Part shown: positions 1 to 9,571 of the stretch, in pieces
Layout: every line of letters starts with the position of its first letter
How positions within the stretch are numbered: position 1 is the first letter of the stretch
Assembly: GCA_946624325.1 (NCBI GenBank)
Contig: CAMOSC010000006.1
Coordinates: forward strand, 1-36,890
Source: an uncultured Clostridia bacterium
GTDB lineage: Bacteria > Bacillota > Clostridia > Lachnospirales > Lachnospiraceae
Direction: 5' to 3'
Length of the DNA: 36,890 nucleotides
Program-made: the position numbers and the translations under genes
The notes under the pieces: model-generated
Told to the model about the DNA's origin: nothing
Databases searched by the model: none
Seen by the model: only the letters and a program-made list of their open reading frames with translations

Positions 1-297
1 CGCCAGCTCTGCGGCCTTTTTGTATTCCCCGTCAAGCATTTTCCTGCGGATCAGCTCCAGATGATCCGCCATCAGGGGTGCCTTCGGAGGCTTTTTCCAT
101 TGAGGTGCCTGCAGCTCTTCGTGATCCAGCTCAATAAGCTCTGACTCCGGGGAACCGGTCATGCGCAGCAGCAGGGTTCCGTTCCCGGTGATGAAGCGGT
201 TTACCGCCTCCGCGGCGGGCAGGGACTGGGTGATGATATGTCTTCCGGAAAAACCGCGGCGCTTTTCCTTCGGCATCGTCCTTACGGGTATTGACAT
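1..297 (-). CDS. N-terminal part of a glycoside hydrolase, GH95-like (truncated by window edge)
   Basis: Manual reverse translation from ATG at 297: MSIPVRTMPKEKRRGFSGRHIITQSLPAAEAVNRFITGNGTLLLRMTGSPESELIELDHEELQAPQWKKPPKAPLMADHLELIRRKMLDGEYKKAAELA. Open to the window edge; AAAGGAG RBS just upstream; '(E)LIRRKMLDGEYKKAAELA' resembles the N-domain helix of GH95 enzymes. Confidence 0.55.
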   Translation of the reverse strand, partial: MSIPVRTMPKEKRRGFSGRHIITQSLPAAEAVNRFITGNGTLLLRMTGSPESELIELDHEELQAPQWKKPPKAPLMADHLELIRRKMLDGEYKKAAELA

Positions 298-314
298 AAT
301 AACTCCTTTCCGTA

Positions 315-343
315 TTGTCCTTTGCGGGTGAATTGGGTATAAT
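315..343 (+). promoter_or_regulatory. sigma-A-like promoter for the yesM-like gene
   Basis: TTGTCC (315-320), 17-nt spacer, TATAAT (338-343). Confidence 0.55.
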
Positions 344-409
344 AAAGCACAGGTGGTGCAGGATGTTTGTCCGGGTGCAGCAATCAGACAAGCAATATGT
401 ACTGGTTAT

Positions 410-563
410 GTTACTGTTCGGAGGCCAGACTCCGGAAACGGCAAAAAACGCCATTTCCGGAGTTGCGGCGTGCTCGCCGGATGCAAATCCATGAGAAACC
501 AAGGATTTGGGCCGGCTGAATCCATGGCATCTCATGGATTTGCACCTGGCTCTGAACAGTAAC
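410..563. repeat. Inverted-repeat intergenic element, copy 1 (~154 bp)
   Basis: Ends GTTACTGTTCGGAGGCC.../...GGCTCTGAACAGTAAC; internal stems CTCCGGAAACGGC/GCCATTTCCGGAG and GCAAATCCATGAG/CTCATGGATTTGC; second copy at 6618-6770. Confidence 0.85.
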
Positions 564-606
564 CGGGTTATCTGCATACAGGTCCTTAACCGGGAGGGAA
601 CAGACC

Positions 607-2409
607 ATGGACAGGAAAGCGGTACGGGAACCGTCTATAACCGGGATTGCAAGGCGGCTGATCCGCAATCTTTTTATCCCGATCATTTCCCTGATCATTC
701 TTTATCTGGATGTATCCTATCTCTATTTTATGAATGATGCCCTGTCCTCGCAGCAGGCAAGGTTTGAGGCGGCCGCTCAGGCATCGGAGCAGATCCGGGA
801 TAATGCGGAGCAGTTTTTTTACTCGGTAGAGAGCATTCCGGAACTGACCTATATTCTGGATACCTATTCCGAGAAAAAGGACGTACTCTATGCGCTGTTA
901 AAGACCCTGCGCCCCCAACTGGAAAATATGGTACTGAATAATCCGGCCATTTCAGACGTCAGAATCTACAGCATCCGTCCGCTGCTGCTTCGGGCGGAGC
1001 CGCTGCATTCCCCGGAGGAGCTTGAGCTGTCCGCGGCAGAGGCGGCGCGCCTTTCCTCCCGGTACGGAAACCGCCTTGCCTGGCGCTGCACGGCCTCGGG
1101 GGATCCGGGCGTTCTGCCGAAGATCTCCGCCATTTACCGCCAGAACGGGTACAATTATGTAAAGCCCATCGGATATATTGAGGCCGGGATTTCCGATGAA
1201 GCATTGGCTGCCTTCTGCAGGCAGTTTACGCATTCGGAAAGCTATCACGGCGGAGCCTTTTCCGTCTATCAGGATGATACGCTGATCTATACGGACGGTC
1301 TTTTGGATGCCCCCCTGACGGGGCGGGAGCTTGAGCGGGCAGCCGAAAAGGGAAGCCTGTTCCTGTTTCGCTCTCTGCGGTATGTAAACTGCGTGAGCTT
1401 TCCGGAGCTTTCCCTGCGTATCACGATCACGGGCTCCGTTTCCAGCCTTTCCGGCGGCATACCGTTGGTTCTCCTGGCTTTCCAGACCGTAATCCTGTTT
1501 ATTGTCGCAGCGCTGCTGATCCGGTATTACAGGAACATGAAGAGCCTTGCCCTGCGGATTTCCGAATTTTCCGGCTTCATGGAGACAGCCAGCCCTGAAA
1601 TGCTGACCGAATACCGTCCGGATGCCGCCGATGGGACAGGCTATATTGAACTGACCAAGCTGGTAGAGGCCTATAACCGGCTGATCTTAAACAACCGGGA
1701 GCTCCAGAGGAGGCTTCGGGAAATGGAGCATCTGACGGAGGAATCCAGATATCAGGCTCTGCAGGCACAGATTCATCCGCATTTCATTTACGGCACTCTG
1801 GAGAACATCCGGATGCTCGCGCTCCAGAACCATGACCGGGATGCAGCCACCATGATTTACGCGCTCTCAAACCTGATCCGCCGGACCATCTCCATCTCCT
1901 CGGATGCGGTGAGCCTGCGGGAGGAGCTGGATGCCGCTCACGATTACCTGAAAATCCAGCAGATCCGTTTTGGAGGGCGATTTACCTATGCAGAGAATGT
2001 TTCCGTTGACCCGGACGAGGTTTTCCTGCCCTCCTTTACCCTTCAGCCGCTGTTGGAAAACGCCATCATTCACGGCGTCTCAAAGACCGATGAGGACTGT
2101 CTTCTGACCCTGACCATAGCCCGGACGGAAACCCGGGTGAAGATCGTGGTTCATAATACCGGTCCTGCCGCCTCGGAGGACCGGCTCAACAGGGTAAACC
2201 TTCTGCTCGCGGGAGGACTGGCCCCCGAAGATTTTGAAAAGGACGGGCATGGCAGGGCGCTTTACAATATACGCGAGCGCCTGCGTATTGTGTCTGAGGG
2301 AGAAGCCTCGATCCGTCTGGACAGAGATTTCTCCGGAACAGCCGTGCTGATTTCGCTTCCGGCTGACCGGTTCACGTCAAAGGAGGAAGGTTCATGTTTC
2401 ATATCCTGA
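607..2409 (+). CDS. YesM-type sensor histidine kinase (extracellular sensor, HAMP-like, His_kinase + HATPase)
   Basis: ORF 600 aa; TM near N-term, second TM ~aa 280-305, 'QIHPHFIYGTLENIRMLA' H-box, 'LQPLLENAIIHGV' N-box, 'GHGRALYNIRERL'; overlaps start of the response regulator. Confidence 0.93.
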   Translation: MDRKAVREPSITGIARRLIRNLFIPIISLIILYLDVSYLYFMNDALSSQQARFEAAAQASEQIRDNAEQFFYSVESIPELTYILDTYSEKKDVLYALLKTLRPQLENMVLNNPAISDVRIYSIRPLLLRAEPLHSPEELELSAAEAARLSSRYGNRLAWRCTASGDPGVLPKISAIYRQNGYNYVKPIGYIEAGISDEALAAFCRQFTHSESYHGGAFSVYQDDTLIYTDGLLDAPLTGRELERAAEKGSLFLFRSLRYVNCVSFPELSLRITITGSVSSLSGGIPLVLLAFQTVILFIVAALLIRYYRNMKSLALRISEFSGFMETASPEMLTEYRPDAADGTGYIELTKLVEAYNRLILNNRELQRRLREMEHLTEESRYQALQAQIHPHFIYGTLENIRMLALQNHDRDAATMIYALSNLIRRTISISSDAVSLREELDAAHDYLKIQQIRFGGRFTYAENVSVDPDEVFLPSFTLQPLLENAIIHGVSKTDEDCLLTLTIARTETRVKIVVHNTGPAASEDRLNRVNLLLAGGLAPEDFEKDGHGRALYNIRERLRIVSEGEASIRLDRDFSGTAVLISLPADRFTSKEEGSCFIS

Positions 2410-3854
2410 TTGTGGATGACGAGCCCATTATCCTGAACGGATGCAGGATGATGATCACCGAACTGCTGGAGCTGGATTTTCAGGTCAGTGTTTCTACTGC
2501 ACAGAGCGTTTCGGCAGCCGAAAAGATCCTGCTGGAGCAGCCGGTTGACCTGGTCCTGGCGGATATCCGCATGCCTGTCCGTGACGGCTTTGACCTGATC
2601 CGTTTTGCGGGAGAGAATGCCCTCACGCCTGATTTCGTGATCCTCACGAGCCATGCGAGCTTTGACTACGCGCAGAAAGGAATCCGCCTCGGCGTCCGGG
2701 ATTTTATTCTGAAGCCCATAAACGAAGAGCAGCTGAGGGCGGTCATAACAGCCTCCCGTGCCAGGAAGGAGCAGCGGGAGCAGGCGCTTTTAAAAAGCCG
2801 CTACCATGATATCCTGACCATGCTCCGCTATGACATCACCCCCGGTGAGCTGATGCTGGAAAGCAAAACGGTCGCGGCGCTTTTCCCGCTGCCCTGGTTT
2901 CAGGTGATTGCCGTTCAGTTTGCCGCGGAAATGCCGCAGGAGAAGGATTACCCGGGCATCCTGGACAATTACTGTCCGGTTTCGCATGCTTTTGTCCTGC
3001 GGGACGTACAGCAGTTTATCTGGATCTGCAACTTTAACAGCCCGGCGGAGCTGAGCGTAAAGGCTGAGCCGCTGCTGCGCGATGCTTTCCATGCCCCCTT
3101 CCTGTTTGCGTCGAGCATGTATACCGACCTTTTCGACAACCTGCACAGCCTTTATGTCAACGTACAGCAGAAGCTTTTTTACAGCAGGGTTTTCGGGGAA
3201 AATGCCAGCGCGGTTTCGGCTTCCCTGTTTTCCTACCAGGACTGTCTGGCCGTATTGTTTTCCGAACGGGAGGAGACGGAGCGTGCCGTTTCGACACTGC
3301 TCAGGCGCCTTTCCGTCCGCAGGGACGATACCCCGCAGGCGTTTTCCATGATTCTGGAAAGCTTCCGTCAGAATCTGGTGCTGTATTATACGAATTCACA
3401 GCTGACGGTTCCGGAGAAGCTGCAGGAAACGCTGCCGGTGCCGGCATCCTATGCGGAACTGAAGCAGGCTGTCATCCGCCTGACGGATACCGTGCGTGAA
3501 CAGACCCGGGACAACCGGAAGGAGGATGGCGACAGGCAGGTTATTTCCCATCTGCTGAAGTATATACGCACGCATTACAGGGAAGACCTCTCCCTGGACG
3601 ATCTGGCGAAGGCGGTCGGCCTGCAGCCCGGCTATATCTGCACGCTGTTCCGCAGCCAGACCGGGAACTCCTTTCTCACCTTCCTCCATCAGGAGCGGAT
3701 CCGTGAGGCAAAGCAGCTGCTGGAGAGCACGGATGACACGATGGAAGTGATTGCCGGGAAGGTGGGTTATAACAGTACGACACAGTTCAACCGGGTCTTC
3801 CGCAAATATACTCAGATGACGCCTGCGGAATACCGGAAAAGCCATAGCGGGTAA
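2394..3854 (+). CDS. YesN/AraC-type response regulator
   Basis: ORF 486 aa; receiver 'ILIVDDEPIILNG...LVLADIRMPVRDG...LKPINEEQL' and C-terminal AraC HTH 'LSLDDLAKAVGLQPGYICTLFRSQTG...VGYNSTTQFNRVFRKYTQMTPAEYRK'. Confidence 0.95.
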   Translation: MFHILIVDDEPIILNGCRMMITELLELDFQVSVSTAQSVSAAEKILLEQPVDLVLADIRMPVRDGFDLIRFAGENALTPDFVILTSHASFDYAQKGIRLGVRDFILKPINEEQLRAVITASRARKEQREQALLKSRYHDILTMLRYDITPGELMLESKTVAALFPLPWFQVIAVQFAAEMPQEKDYPGILDNYCPVSHAFVLRDVQQFIWICNFNSPAELSVKAEPLLRDAFHAPFLFASSMYTDLFDNLHSLYVNVQQKLFYSRVFGENASAVSASLFSYQDCLAVLFSEREETERAVSTLLRRLSVRRDDTPQAFSMILESFRQNLVLYYTNSQLTVPEKLQETLPVPASYAELKQAVIRLTDTVREQTRDNRKEDGDRQVISHLLKYIRTHYREDLSLDDLAKAVGLQPGYICTLFRSQTGNSFLTFLHQERIREAKQLLESTDDTMEVIAGKVGYNSTTQFNRVFRKYTQMTPAEYRKSHSG

Positions 3855-3941
3855 GCCTCAGGCCTGCGGAATACCGGAAAACCATACCGGGTAAGCTTTA
3901 GGCCTGCGGAATACCGGATTAGTCATACCGGGTAAGCCTCA
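3821..3941. repeat. Three tandem copies of a 40-41 bp unit overlapping the response-regulator 3' end
   Basis: Units starting at 3821, 3862 and 3902: GCCTGCGGAATACCGGAAAAGCCATAGCGGGTAAGCCTCAG and variants. Confidence 0.9.
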
Positions 3942-6521
3942 GACTTCCTCGGCGGACAGTCCCATGGGGAAGATGCGCTGCCGGCTTTCCGGGGCCCGGA
4001 ATACCAGGCGGTAGCGCTTTCCGGCTTCGGCAGGGAAGGTTACGATGGACCGACCGCCCTCTGCCGCTGCGAGTCCCCTGCCGTTCGCCGCATCCGACAC
4101 CGCAGGCAGTCCGTCCGCCGCATCGGTCACCGCAAGCAGTCCGTCTGCCTGCAGCCTGCACGGCCCGCTCTGAGAGGCGGTGATAAAGCCCTCCGTAAGA
4201 TGGCTTTCCTTCCAGGCCAGGTCCACGGTGTATCCGCCGCGGGCCTTCATGCCCTTCAGGCAGCCCTCCTGCCAGTCCGCGGGAATGGCGGGCAGCAGAC
4301 GGATCACACCGTTCTGGCTCTGCAGAAGCATTTCGGCGATTCCGGCTCCCAGGCCGAAGATGGCGTCGATCTGCTGCGTGTTCTTTGTCAGCATGCCGCA
4401 GCCGAAGCCCTTGCCCATGCTCTTGATCAGATGGCCGCATTCCAGTGCGTTTCCGAAGCGTGCCTCCAGGCAGATGCGCCAGGCGGCCGGCCAGCCGCCG
4501 GATTCCGCGGCATGAAGCTGCCTGCGCTCAAGGCTTCTTCGGGCTGCCTCAAAGAGTCCGGGCGTCTTTTCGGAAATCAGGCTTCCGGGATAGACCGGGT
4601 ACATATGGGAGATATGGACCATGCCCGGCGAGCACTCCTCATAATCCTCCTGCCATTCCAGCAGCTGACCGTACTTCCCGGTTTTGTAGGGCGGGAAACG
4701 CCGGCCGGCTTCCTTCAGCTTTTCCGTAAAGTCTTTATCCCCCATGTTCAGGAGTTCATCGGCCCTGCAGACGTTTGCAAACAGCTCGCGCAGAATGCTC
4801 ATATCCATGGTGCAGGCGGTGGTCACCGCGCTGATGGAGGGGTGGTTTGGCGAGCAGCGGCTGCCGGAAGCGATTTCCTCCGCCAGTGAAGCGGTTTCCT
4901 CCGCGCTGCCGGTGAGGAAGCGGTTTTCCGGGGATATGGACGGCGCCGTGACAAGAAAACCCTCCGCGTTTTCCGTCAGGAAGCCGAGCATAAATTCCGC
5001 CTGCTCCCGCAGAACGGGATACATTTCCCGCAGAAAATCCAGATCGCCCGTGTACTCGTAATGGGTCCAGATATGCTGGCACATCCAGGCGCCGCCGAAG
5101 GGCCACCAGGACCAGGCGGCATCCTCGCAGGCAGGCTCGCTGCCCCGCCAGAGATCCACGTTGTGGTGGGCGGTCCAGCCGCCCAGATGATAGTAATGCT
5201 CCGCGGTTTTCCTGCCTGCTATGCGCAGTTCCTTCAGCATTTCCATGAGGGGCAGGTGACATTCCGGCAGGGCCAGCGGCTCCGCGGGCCAGTAATTCAT
5301 CTCCACGTTGATGTTGGTGGTATAATTGCTGCACCAGGGCGGGGCGGGCTGATCGTTCCAGATACCCTGCAGGTTGGCGGGCTGTGAACCCGGCCTGGAG
5401 CCGGCAATGGTGAGATAGCGGGAGTACTGCAGATACAGCGCGTAGAGCGCCGGATCGTCGCAGCCGCGGGCGCAGCACTCCATCCGCTTTGAGGTGGGAA
5501 GGCTGCCTGTGAGGGCTTTGCCCAGATCGATTTCCACCCGGCCGTAGAGGGAGCGGTAATCCTCGATATGCTCGGAGAGGAGCGCTTCAAAGTCTTCCCG
5601 CACCATCCTGTCCTTCATGCGCGCCAGGTCCCCCAGGACCGAGCGGGCGAGGCTTTCCGTGCGGTTATCCCGGGGTATCCCGAAGCCCGCATAATTGGTT
5701 TTTGCCTGCAGGGCGATGCAGGCATGGCTCGCGTGATTCACATAAATGCGCTGGCCGTCGGTCAGTACGGTTCCGTCCGTAGACAGAATGGATGCGGCCG
5801 CGGCAAAGCGCAGGGCCTTCGACGCCTCTTCGGGTCCGTAAAAGGCGGCGGGCGTCACCGGCGTATAGCCGGGCTCGCAGTGGTCCGGTGCAATACCGGT
5901 CAGAAGGAATGCGTTTTCGGTTACCCGGCTTTCGCTCTTTAATACGGATTCGAGGTCCAGGGCAAAACACAGGGGCTTCGGATCATTGTCGGAGGATGCA
6001 AAAAAACGGATCAGTGCGCAGTCCGCCGGATGGCTGACAAAACAGCTGCGTGTATAGCGGATTCCGTTCGCATCCCAGCTGACGGTTTCCACGGCTGTTT
6101 CAAGGTCCAGTATCCTGCTGTAATCCGCATCGGCAGCGGGCTTTTGCTCTATGATATTTTTCAGAGCCATGTTCCGGGTGTTATCCGGCATGCCCGTCAT
6201 AATGTGGAGGCTGGCCATGGGCAGATAGGTCTCCTGCCACCTGCCGGCCATCTCGTCGTTGATGATGTTGTTGGCCTCCTTGACCTGTCCGGAGAGGGAG
6301 AGGCGTCTGACCTCCATCAGCTTCTCATAAAAATCCGGCCTTTCGGCAAAGGATTCGCTGCCGGACCAGAGGGTATCCTCGTTGATGAATATTTCCTCCC
6401 GCGGTATCCGGCCCATGACGGAAAGGCCAAGCCTCCCGTTGCCGAGATAGTGGGCATCCCAGAAAGCCTCCGCCGGTTTCTGCTCATAAAGGTAATAGGA
6501 TGTGTGCCTGTCTGTATGCAT
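3939..6521 (-). CDS. Glycoside hydrolase family 95 (alpha-L-fucosidase-like)
   Basis: 860 aa; 'AFWDAHYLGNGRLGLSVMGRIPREEIFINEDTLWSG...', 'NLQGIWNDQPAPPWCSNYTTNINVEMNYWPAEPLALPECHLPLMEML', 'WTAHHNVDLWRGSEPA' typical of GH95. Confidence 0.93.
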   Translation of the reverse strand: MHTDRHTSYYLYEQKPAEAFWDAHYLGNGRLGLSVMGRIPREEIFINEDTLWSGSESFAERPDFYEKLMEVRRLSLSGQVKEANNIINDEMAGRWQETYLPMASLHIMTGMPDNTRNMALKNIIEQKPAADADYSRILDLETAVETVSWDANGIRYTRSCFVSHPADCALIRFFASSDNDPKPLCFALDLESVLKSESRVTENAFLLTGIAPDHCEPGYTPVTPAAFYGPEEASKALRFAAAASILSTDGTVLTDGQRIYVNHASHACIALQAKTNYAGFGIPRDNRTESLARSVLGDLARMKDRMVREDFEALLSEHIEDYRSLYGRVEIDLGKALTGSLPTSKRMECCARGCDDPALYALYLQYSRYLTIAGSRPGSQPANLQGIWNDQPAPPWCSNYTTNINVEMNYWPAEPLALPECHLPLMEMLKELRIAGRKTAEHYYHLGGWTAHHNVDLWRGSEPACEDAAWSWWPFGGAWMCQHIWTHYEYTGDLDFLREMYPVLREQAEFMLGFLTENAEGFLVTAPSISPENRFLTGSAEETASLAEEIASGSRCSPNHPSISAVTTACTMDMSILRELFANVCRADELLNMGDKDFTEKLKEAGRRFPPYKTGKYGQLLEWQEDYEECSPGMVHISHMYPVYPGSLISEKTPGLFEAARRSLERRQLHAAESGGWPAAWRICLEARFGNALECGHLIKSMGKGFGCGMLTKNTQQIDAIFGLGAGIAEMLLQSQNGVIRLLPAIPADWQEGCLKGMKARGGYTVDLAWKESHLTEGFITASQSGPCRLQADGLLAVTDAADGLPAVSDAANGRGLAAAEGGRSIVTFPAEAGKRYRLVFRAPESRQRIFPMGLSAEEV
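4081..4140. repeat. 30-bp tandem duplication inside the GH95 C-terminal region
   Basis: CCGTTCGCCGCATCCGACACCGCAGGCAGT followed by CCGTCCGCCGCATCGGTCACCGCAAGCAGT; encodes repeated ADGL(L/P)AV(T/S)DA. Confidence 0.85.
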
Positions 6522-6617
6522 AGCTTTTTCCCCTGTTTCTGACCAGTAACTTATACTGTGAAAAATCCGGACTTTTTATTTATGGTGCTGCCCCGCCGGG
6601 TGGGGCATGAAGGTTTT

Positions 6618-6770
6618 GTTACTGTTCAGAGCCAGACTCCGGAAATGGCGAAGAGCAGCCATTTCCGGAGCTGCGGCGTGTCTGCCGGATGCAAATCCGT
6701 GAGAAACCCTGGATTTCAGCCAGCTGAATCCATGGTTTTTACGGATTTGCGCATAGCTCTGAACAGTTAC
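6618..6770. repeat. Inverted-repeat intergenic element, copy 2 (~153 bp)
   Basis: GTTACTGTTCAGAGC.../...GCTCTGAACAGTTAC ends; CTCCGGAAATGGC/GCCATTTCCGGAG perfect stem; GCAAATCCGT/ACGGATTTGC stem; clearly homologous to 410-563. Confidence 0.88.
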
Positions 6771-6786
6771 CATAGTTTTAAAAAGA

Positions 6787-6808
6787 GGGGAACGGTTTCC
6801 CGTTCCCC
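6787..6808 (-). terminator. Intrinsic terminator after the sugar-binding protein gene
   Basis: GGGGAACGG-tttc-CCGTTCCCC hairpin followed on the minus strand by CTCTTTTT. Confidence 0.75.
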
Positions 6809-6855
6809 CAGTGCTCAAAAGTGTCGGAATGGTGCCGGCTGACGGTTTCCCCGCA

Positions 6856-8394
6856 TCAGAAGCCAAACTGCTCCTTCAGCTGCGCGGCCCTTTCGGTCAT
6901 GTAGGCGTCAAGCTTTTCCACGCCGATCTGCTTGATGATGCTCATCCAGTTCTCGTAGGCAGCCTCAAACTCCTCATCGCTTTCTGCGGTGTAGATCTTT
7001 ACAAGCTCGGCGTTTCTCGCGTCGTTGATCTTGCTGCGGATAACCGCCTCATCGGATCCGCTTGCGGGCAGGGCTACGGCCAGCTCCGGATAGGAGACAA
7101 TCTTATCCAGGTTCTTGGTGAAGTCGGCAAGGTTCTCTTCGTCCAGACCGGAATAGTAGGTGTATGCCTCATCCAGCTCGGTGGTGCACATATACCAGTC
7201 GTTCGCGTAGTCCGTGGTGAAGGTGTCGCCCGCGCGGGCTGTCAGATATTCCTCGGTAAACTGCGGGGCGCCGTTTTCGTCGGCAACCCAGTCGATGCCC
7301 TCTCTGCCCCACAGTGCCAGATGACGGCCTTCCTCGCTGTTCATGTAGGCAACCATCTTGATGGCGGCTTCCGGATCCTTGCAGTTTTTGGAGATAAAGA
7401 GTCCCGCCCAGCCGGAGTTGGCGCGCTGCTGTTCAACGGCATCATCCGGAATCGGAACCAGGGCGATCTGACCGTCCGGGAATTCCTTCTTCAGGTCGCG
7501 GTTGAGGTTCTCCATCTGGGGCGTGGGCCTTGCGTTCCACTCATACATGAAGGTCAGTCCGGAGATTTCCTGCTGTCTTGCGTCGTCTTCCACGGTGAGG
7601 GCAAGGTTCTCTACAGAGAAGTATCCGGCCTTGTACATCCTGTTGACAAACTTCAGGTAGTTGTAGAAGCCTTCGGTCTCGTCGCGGAGCTGTACGGTGC
7701 CTGCGTCATCGGTATAGAGGAATTCGTTGCTGCTGGCGAGCCAGTCGCAGAAGCAGGAGAGCCTCCAGACATTGTTTCCGGCGTTCAGCGGCATCATATC
7801 CGGATAGGCTTCCTTGACCATGCCCATAACATTGAAGATATCCTCCAGGGTATCCATGGACGGGGAGCCGAGGGCCTCCCAGATATCCTTCCTGTAGTAC
7901 AGGCCGGAAACGCCGGGGGCTACACCCTTTGCGTTTGCCCATTCCTCCTGGGTATTGTAGTTCTGGACGATGGTATAATAGTGCTCATCCTCGGGATCGA
8001 TATTGTGGGTCTTGGCGATGCCGATGCGCTCGGAATCCGGCTCCCAGTCAATACCGTACTCGGCGATCAGCTCGTCGTAGGAGTACACCAGCTCCGGATC
8101 GCAGAGCTTGGAAACATCATCGGTCCAGACGAGGTCCGGAAGCTCGCCGGATGCGATCATCAGGCCGAGCTGGCCGTCGTCCGCGGCGCGGGTCACTTCG
8201 AAATTAACGCCGCCGTTTTTGGTCAGCTCCTGCGGGATAATGCCCTGCCAGGAATCCTGCGGGAACCAGGTGAAGTCCACAAACAGATCCAGGGTAACCG
8301 GCTCGGCCTCCGCTTCCTCAGCGAATACGGCCATGGGGGCGAGAGTCATGCACATAGAGCCTGCAAGGACAAGTGACAACAGCTGCTTTTTCAT
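6856..8394 (-). CDS. Extracellular solute-binding protein, family 1 (sugar ABC importer)
   Basis: 512 aa; signal peptide MKKQLLSLVLAGSMCMTLAPMAVFA; SBP-like body; adjacent to two CUT1 permeases. Confidence 0.9.
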   Translation of the reverse strand: MKKQLLSLVLAGSMCMTLAPMAVFAEEAEAEPVTLDLFVDFTWFPQDSWQGIIPQELTKNGGVNFEVTRAADDGQLGLMIASGELPDLVWTDDVSKLCDPELVYSYDELIAEYGIDWEPDSERIGIAKTHNIDPEDEHYYTIVQNYNTQEEWANAKGVAPGVSGLYYRKDIWEALGSPSMDTLEDIFNVMGMVKEAYPDMMPLNAGNNVWRLSCFCDWLASSNEFLYTDDAGTVQLRDETEGFYNYLKFVNRMYKAGYFSVENLALTVEDDARQQEISGLTFMYEWNARPTPQMENLNRDLKKEFPDGQIALVPIPDDAVEQQRANSGWAGLFISKNCKDPEAAIKMVAYMNSEEGRHLALWGREGIDWVADENGAPQFTEEYLTARAGDTFTTDYANDWYMCTTELDEAYTYYSGLDEENLADFTKNLDKIVSYPELAVALPASGSDEAVIRSKINDARNAELVKIYTAESDEEFEAAYENWMSIIKQIGVEKLDAYMTERAAQLKEQFGF

Positions 8395-8598
8395 GGTTTT
8401 TACCTCCTGTATGGATAGTATTTGAGTTACTGTTCAGGAACATATTGAACACAGCTTGTCCGGGAGACGGATAAGTCTCTCCGGAAACGCTTAAATCAGC
8501 GCTTCCCTGATGGACGGGGCATTTATGACGCCCCGGTTTTCCGTAAACGGTTTCACAGGGAACGCGTTCCGGTGCCGCGGCGGGAAGAAGCCCCGGCA

Positions 8599-9501
8599 TT
8601 ATTCCTTCACGGCTCCGACCATCATGCCCGTCACAAAGTACTTCTGCAGGAAGGGATAGATCATGATAATCGGGACAACCGTAATGACCATGGCAGAGGT
8701 CTGGACAGACAGGCTGGTGGTATTGCCGGACTGGTGCAGGGATGCGTTGACATTCTGCGACGCCGTGGTATTGTTCTGGTTGATGATCTCCATCATCAGA
8801 TAGGGGAGCGTGCGCAGCGTCTTGGTTTTCACAAAGAAGGTGCTGTCATACCAGTTGTTCCAGTGGCCGACGCCCACAAACAGCGCCAGGGTGGCCATGA
8901 AGGGTTTGGAAATCGGCATGATGATCCTGGTAAAGACCTTCAGCTCGGAGGCGCCGTCCAGCTTGGCGGACTCGCGCAGGGAATCCGGAATGTCCTCAAA
9001 GAAAGCCCGTCCGATTGTTATATAGAAGAGGTTGAGCGCTCCGGGAACCACATAGACCCAGAAGGTATCAACCAGCTTCAGCGTCCTGAGCACCATGTAG
9101 TACGGGATGATGCCGCCGGAAAAGTACATGCAGATGATGATGAAGATCATATAGTACTTTTTCCCGATCAGTCCCTTAAAGGACATGGCGTAGGATACCA
9201 GGGTGGTGAAGAGAACCGTAATAACGGTTCCGACGATTGTACGCGCAACGGAGAGGCCCAGCGCCCGCACCCATTTGATATCCGTAAAGAACGAGGAATA
9301 GTTGCTCAGCGTAAATGCCCTGGGAACCCAGTAGATCCCGCCCTTGCTGGCATCCACGCCCTCATTGAAGGAGATGATCAGCACATAATAGAACGGATAA
9401 ACCGTGGCAAACAGGATCAGGATGCAGAAAACCATGATGACGGTATCCATGATCCAGTCTTCCCTGCTGCGTTTTCTTTTTCTTCTGATGCGTTCCGCCA
9501 T
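8599..9501 (-). CDS. Carbohydrate ABC transporter permease (MalG/LplC-like)
   Basis: 300 aa, multiple TM segments, EAA-type motif 'ESAKLDGASELKVFTRIIMPISKP'. Confidence 0.93.
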   Translation of the reverse strand: MAERIRRKRKRSREDWIMDTVIMVFCILILFATVYPFYYVLIISFNEGVDASKGGIYWVPRAFTLSNYSSFFTDIKWVRALGLSVARTIVGTVITVLFTTLVSYAMSFKGLIGKKYYMIFIIICMYFSGGIIPYYMVLRTLKLVDTFWVYVVPGALNLFYITIGRAFFEDIPDSLRESAKLDGASELKVFTRIIMPISKPFMATLALFVGVGHWNNWYDSTFFVKTKTLRTLPYLMMEIINQNNTTASQNVNASLHQSGNTTSLSVQTSAMVITVVPIIMIYPFLQKYFVTGMMVGAVKE

Positions 9502-9571
9502 ATACTCACCTCATTGATAATCCGCTGCCTTTTCGGCGCTGTCCGTTTCATGCCGCACTTTCCGAAGAACC

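Noticed and set aside
131-577. 148-aa - strand ORF sharing peptides with the 6576-6866 ORF
   Set aside because: Shared peptides (e.g. 'SHGFASG.HAA.PEMA') come from the non-coding IR element present at both places; the real minus-strand gene start is at 297 in another frame.
6811-8376. 521-aa + strand ORF
   Set aside because: Exactly antisense to the well-supported sugar SBP gene; product is V/G/H-rich shadow sequence with no recognisable family.
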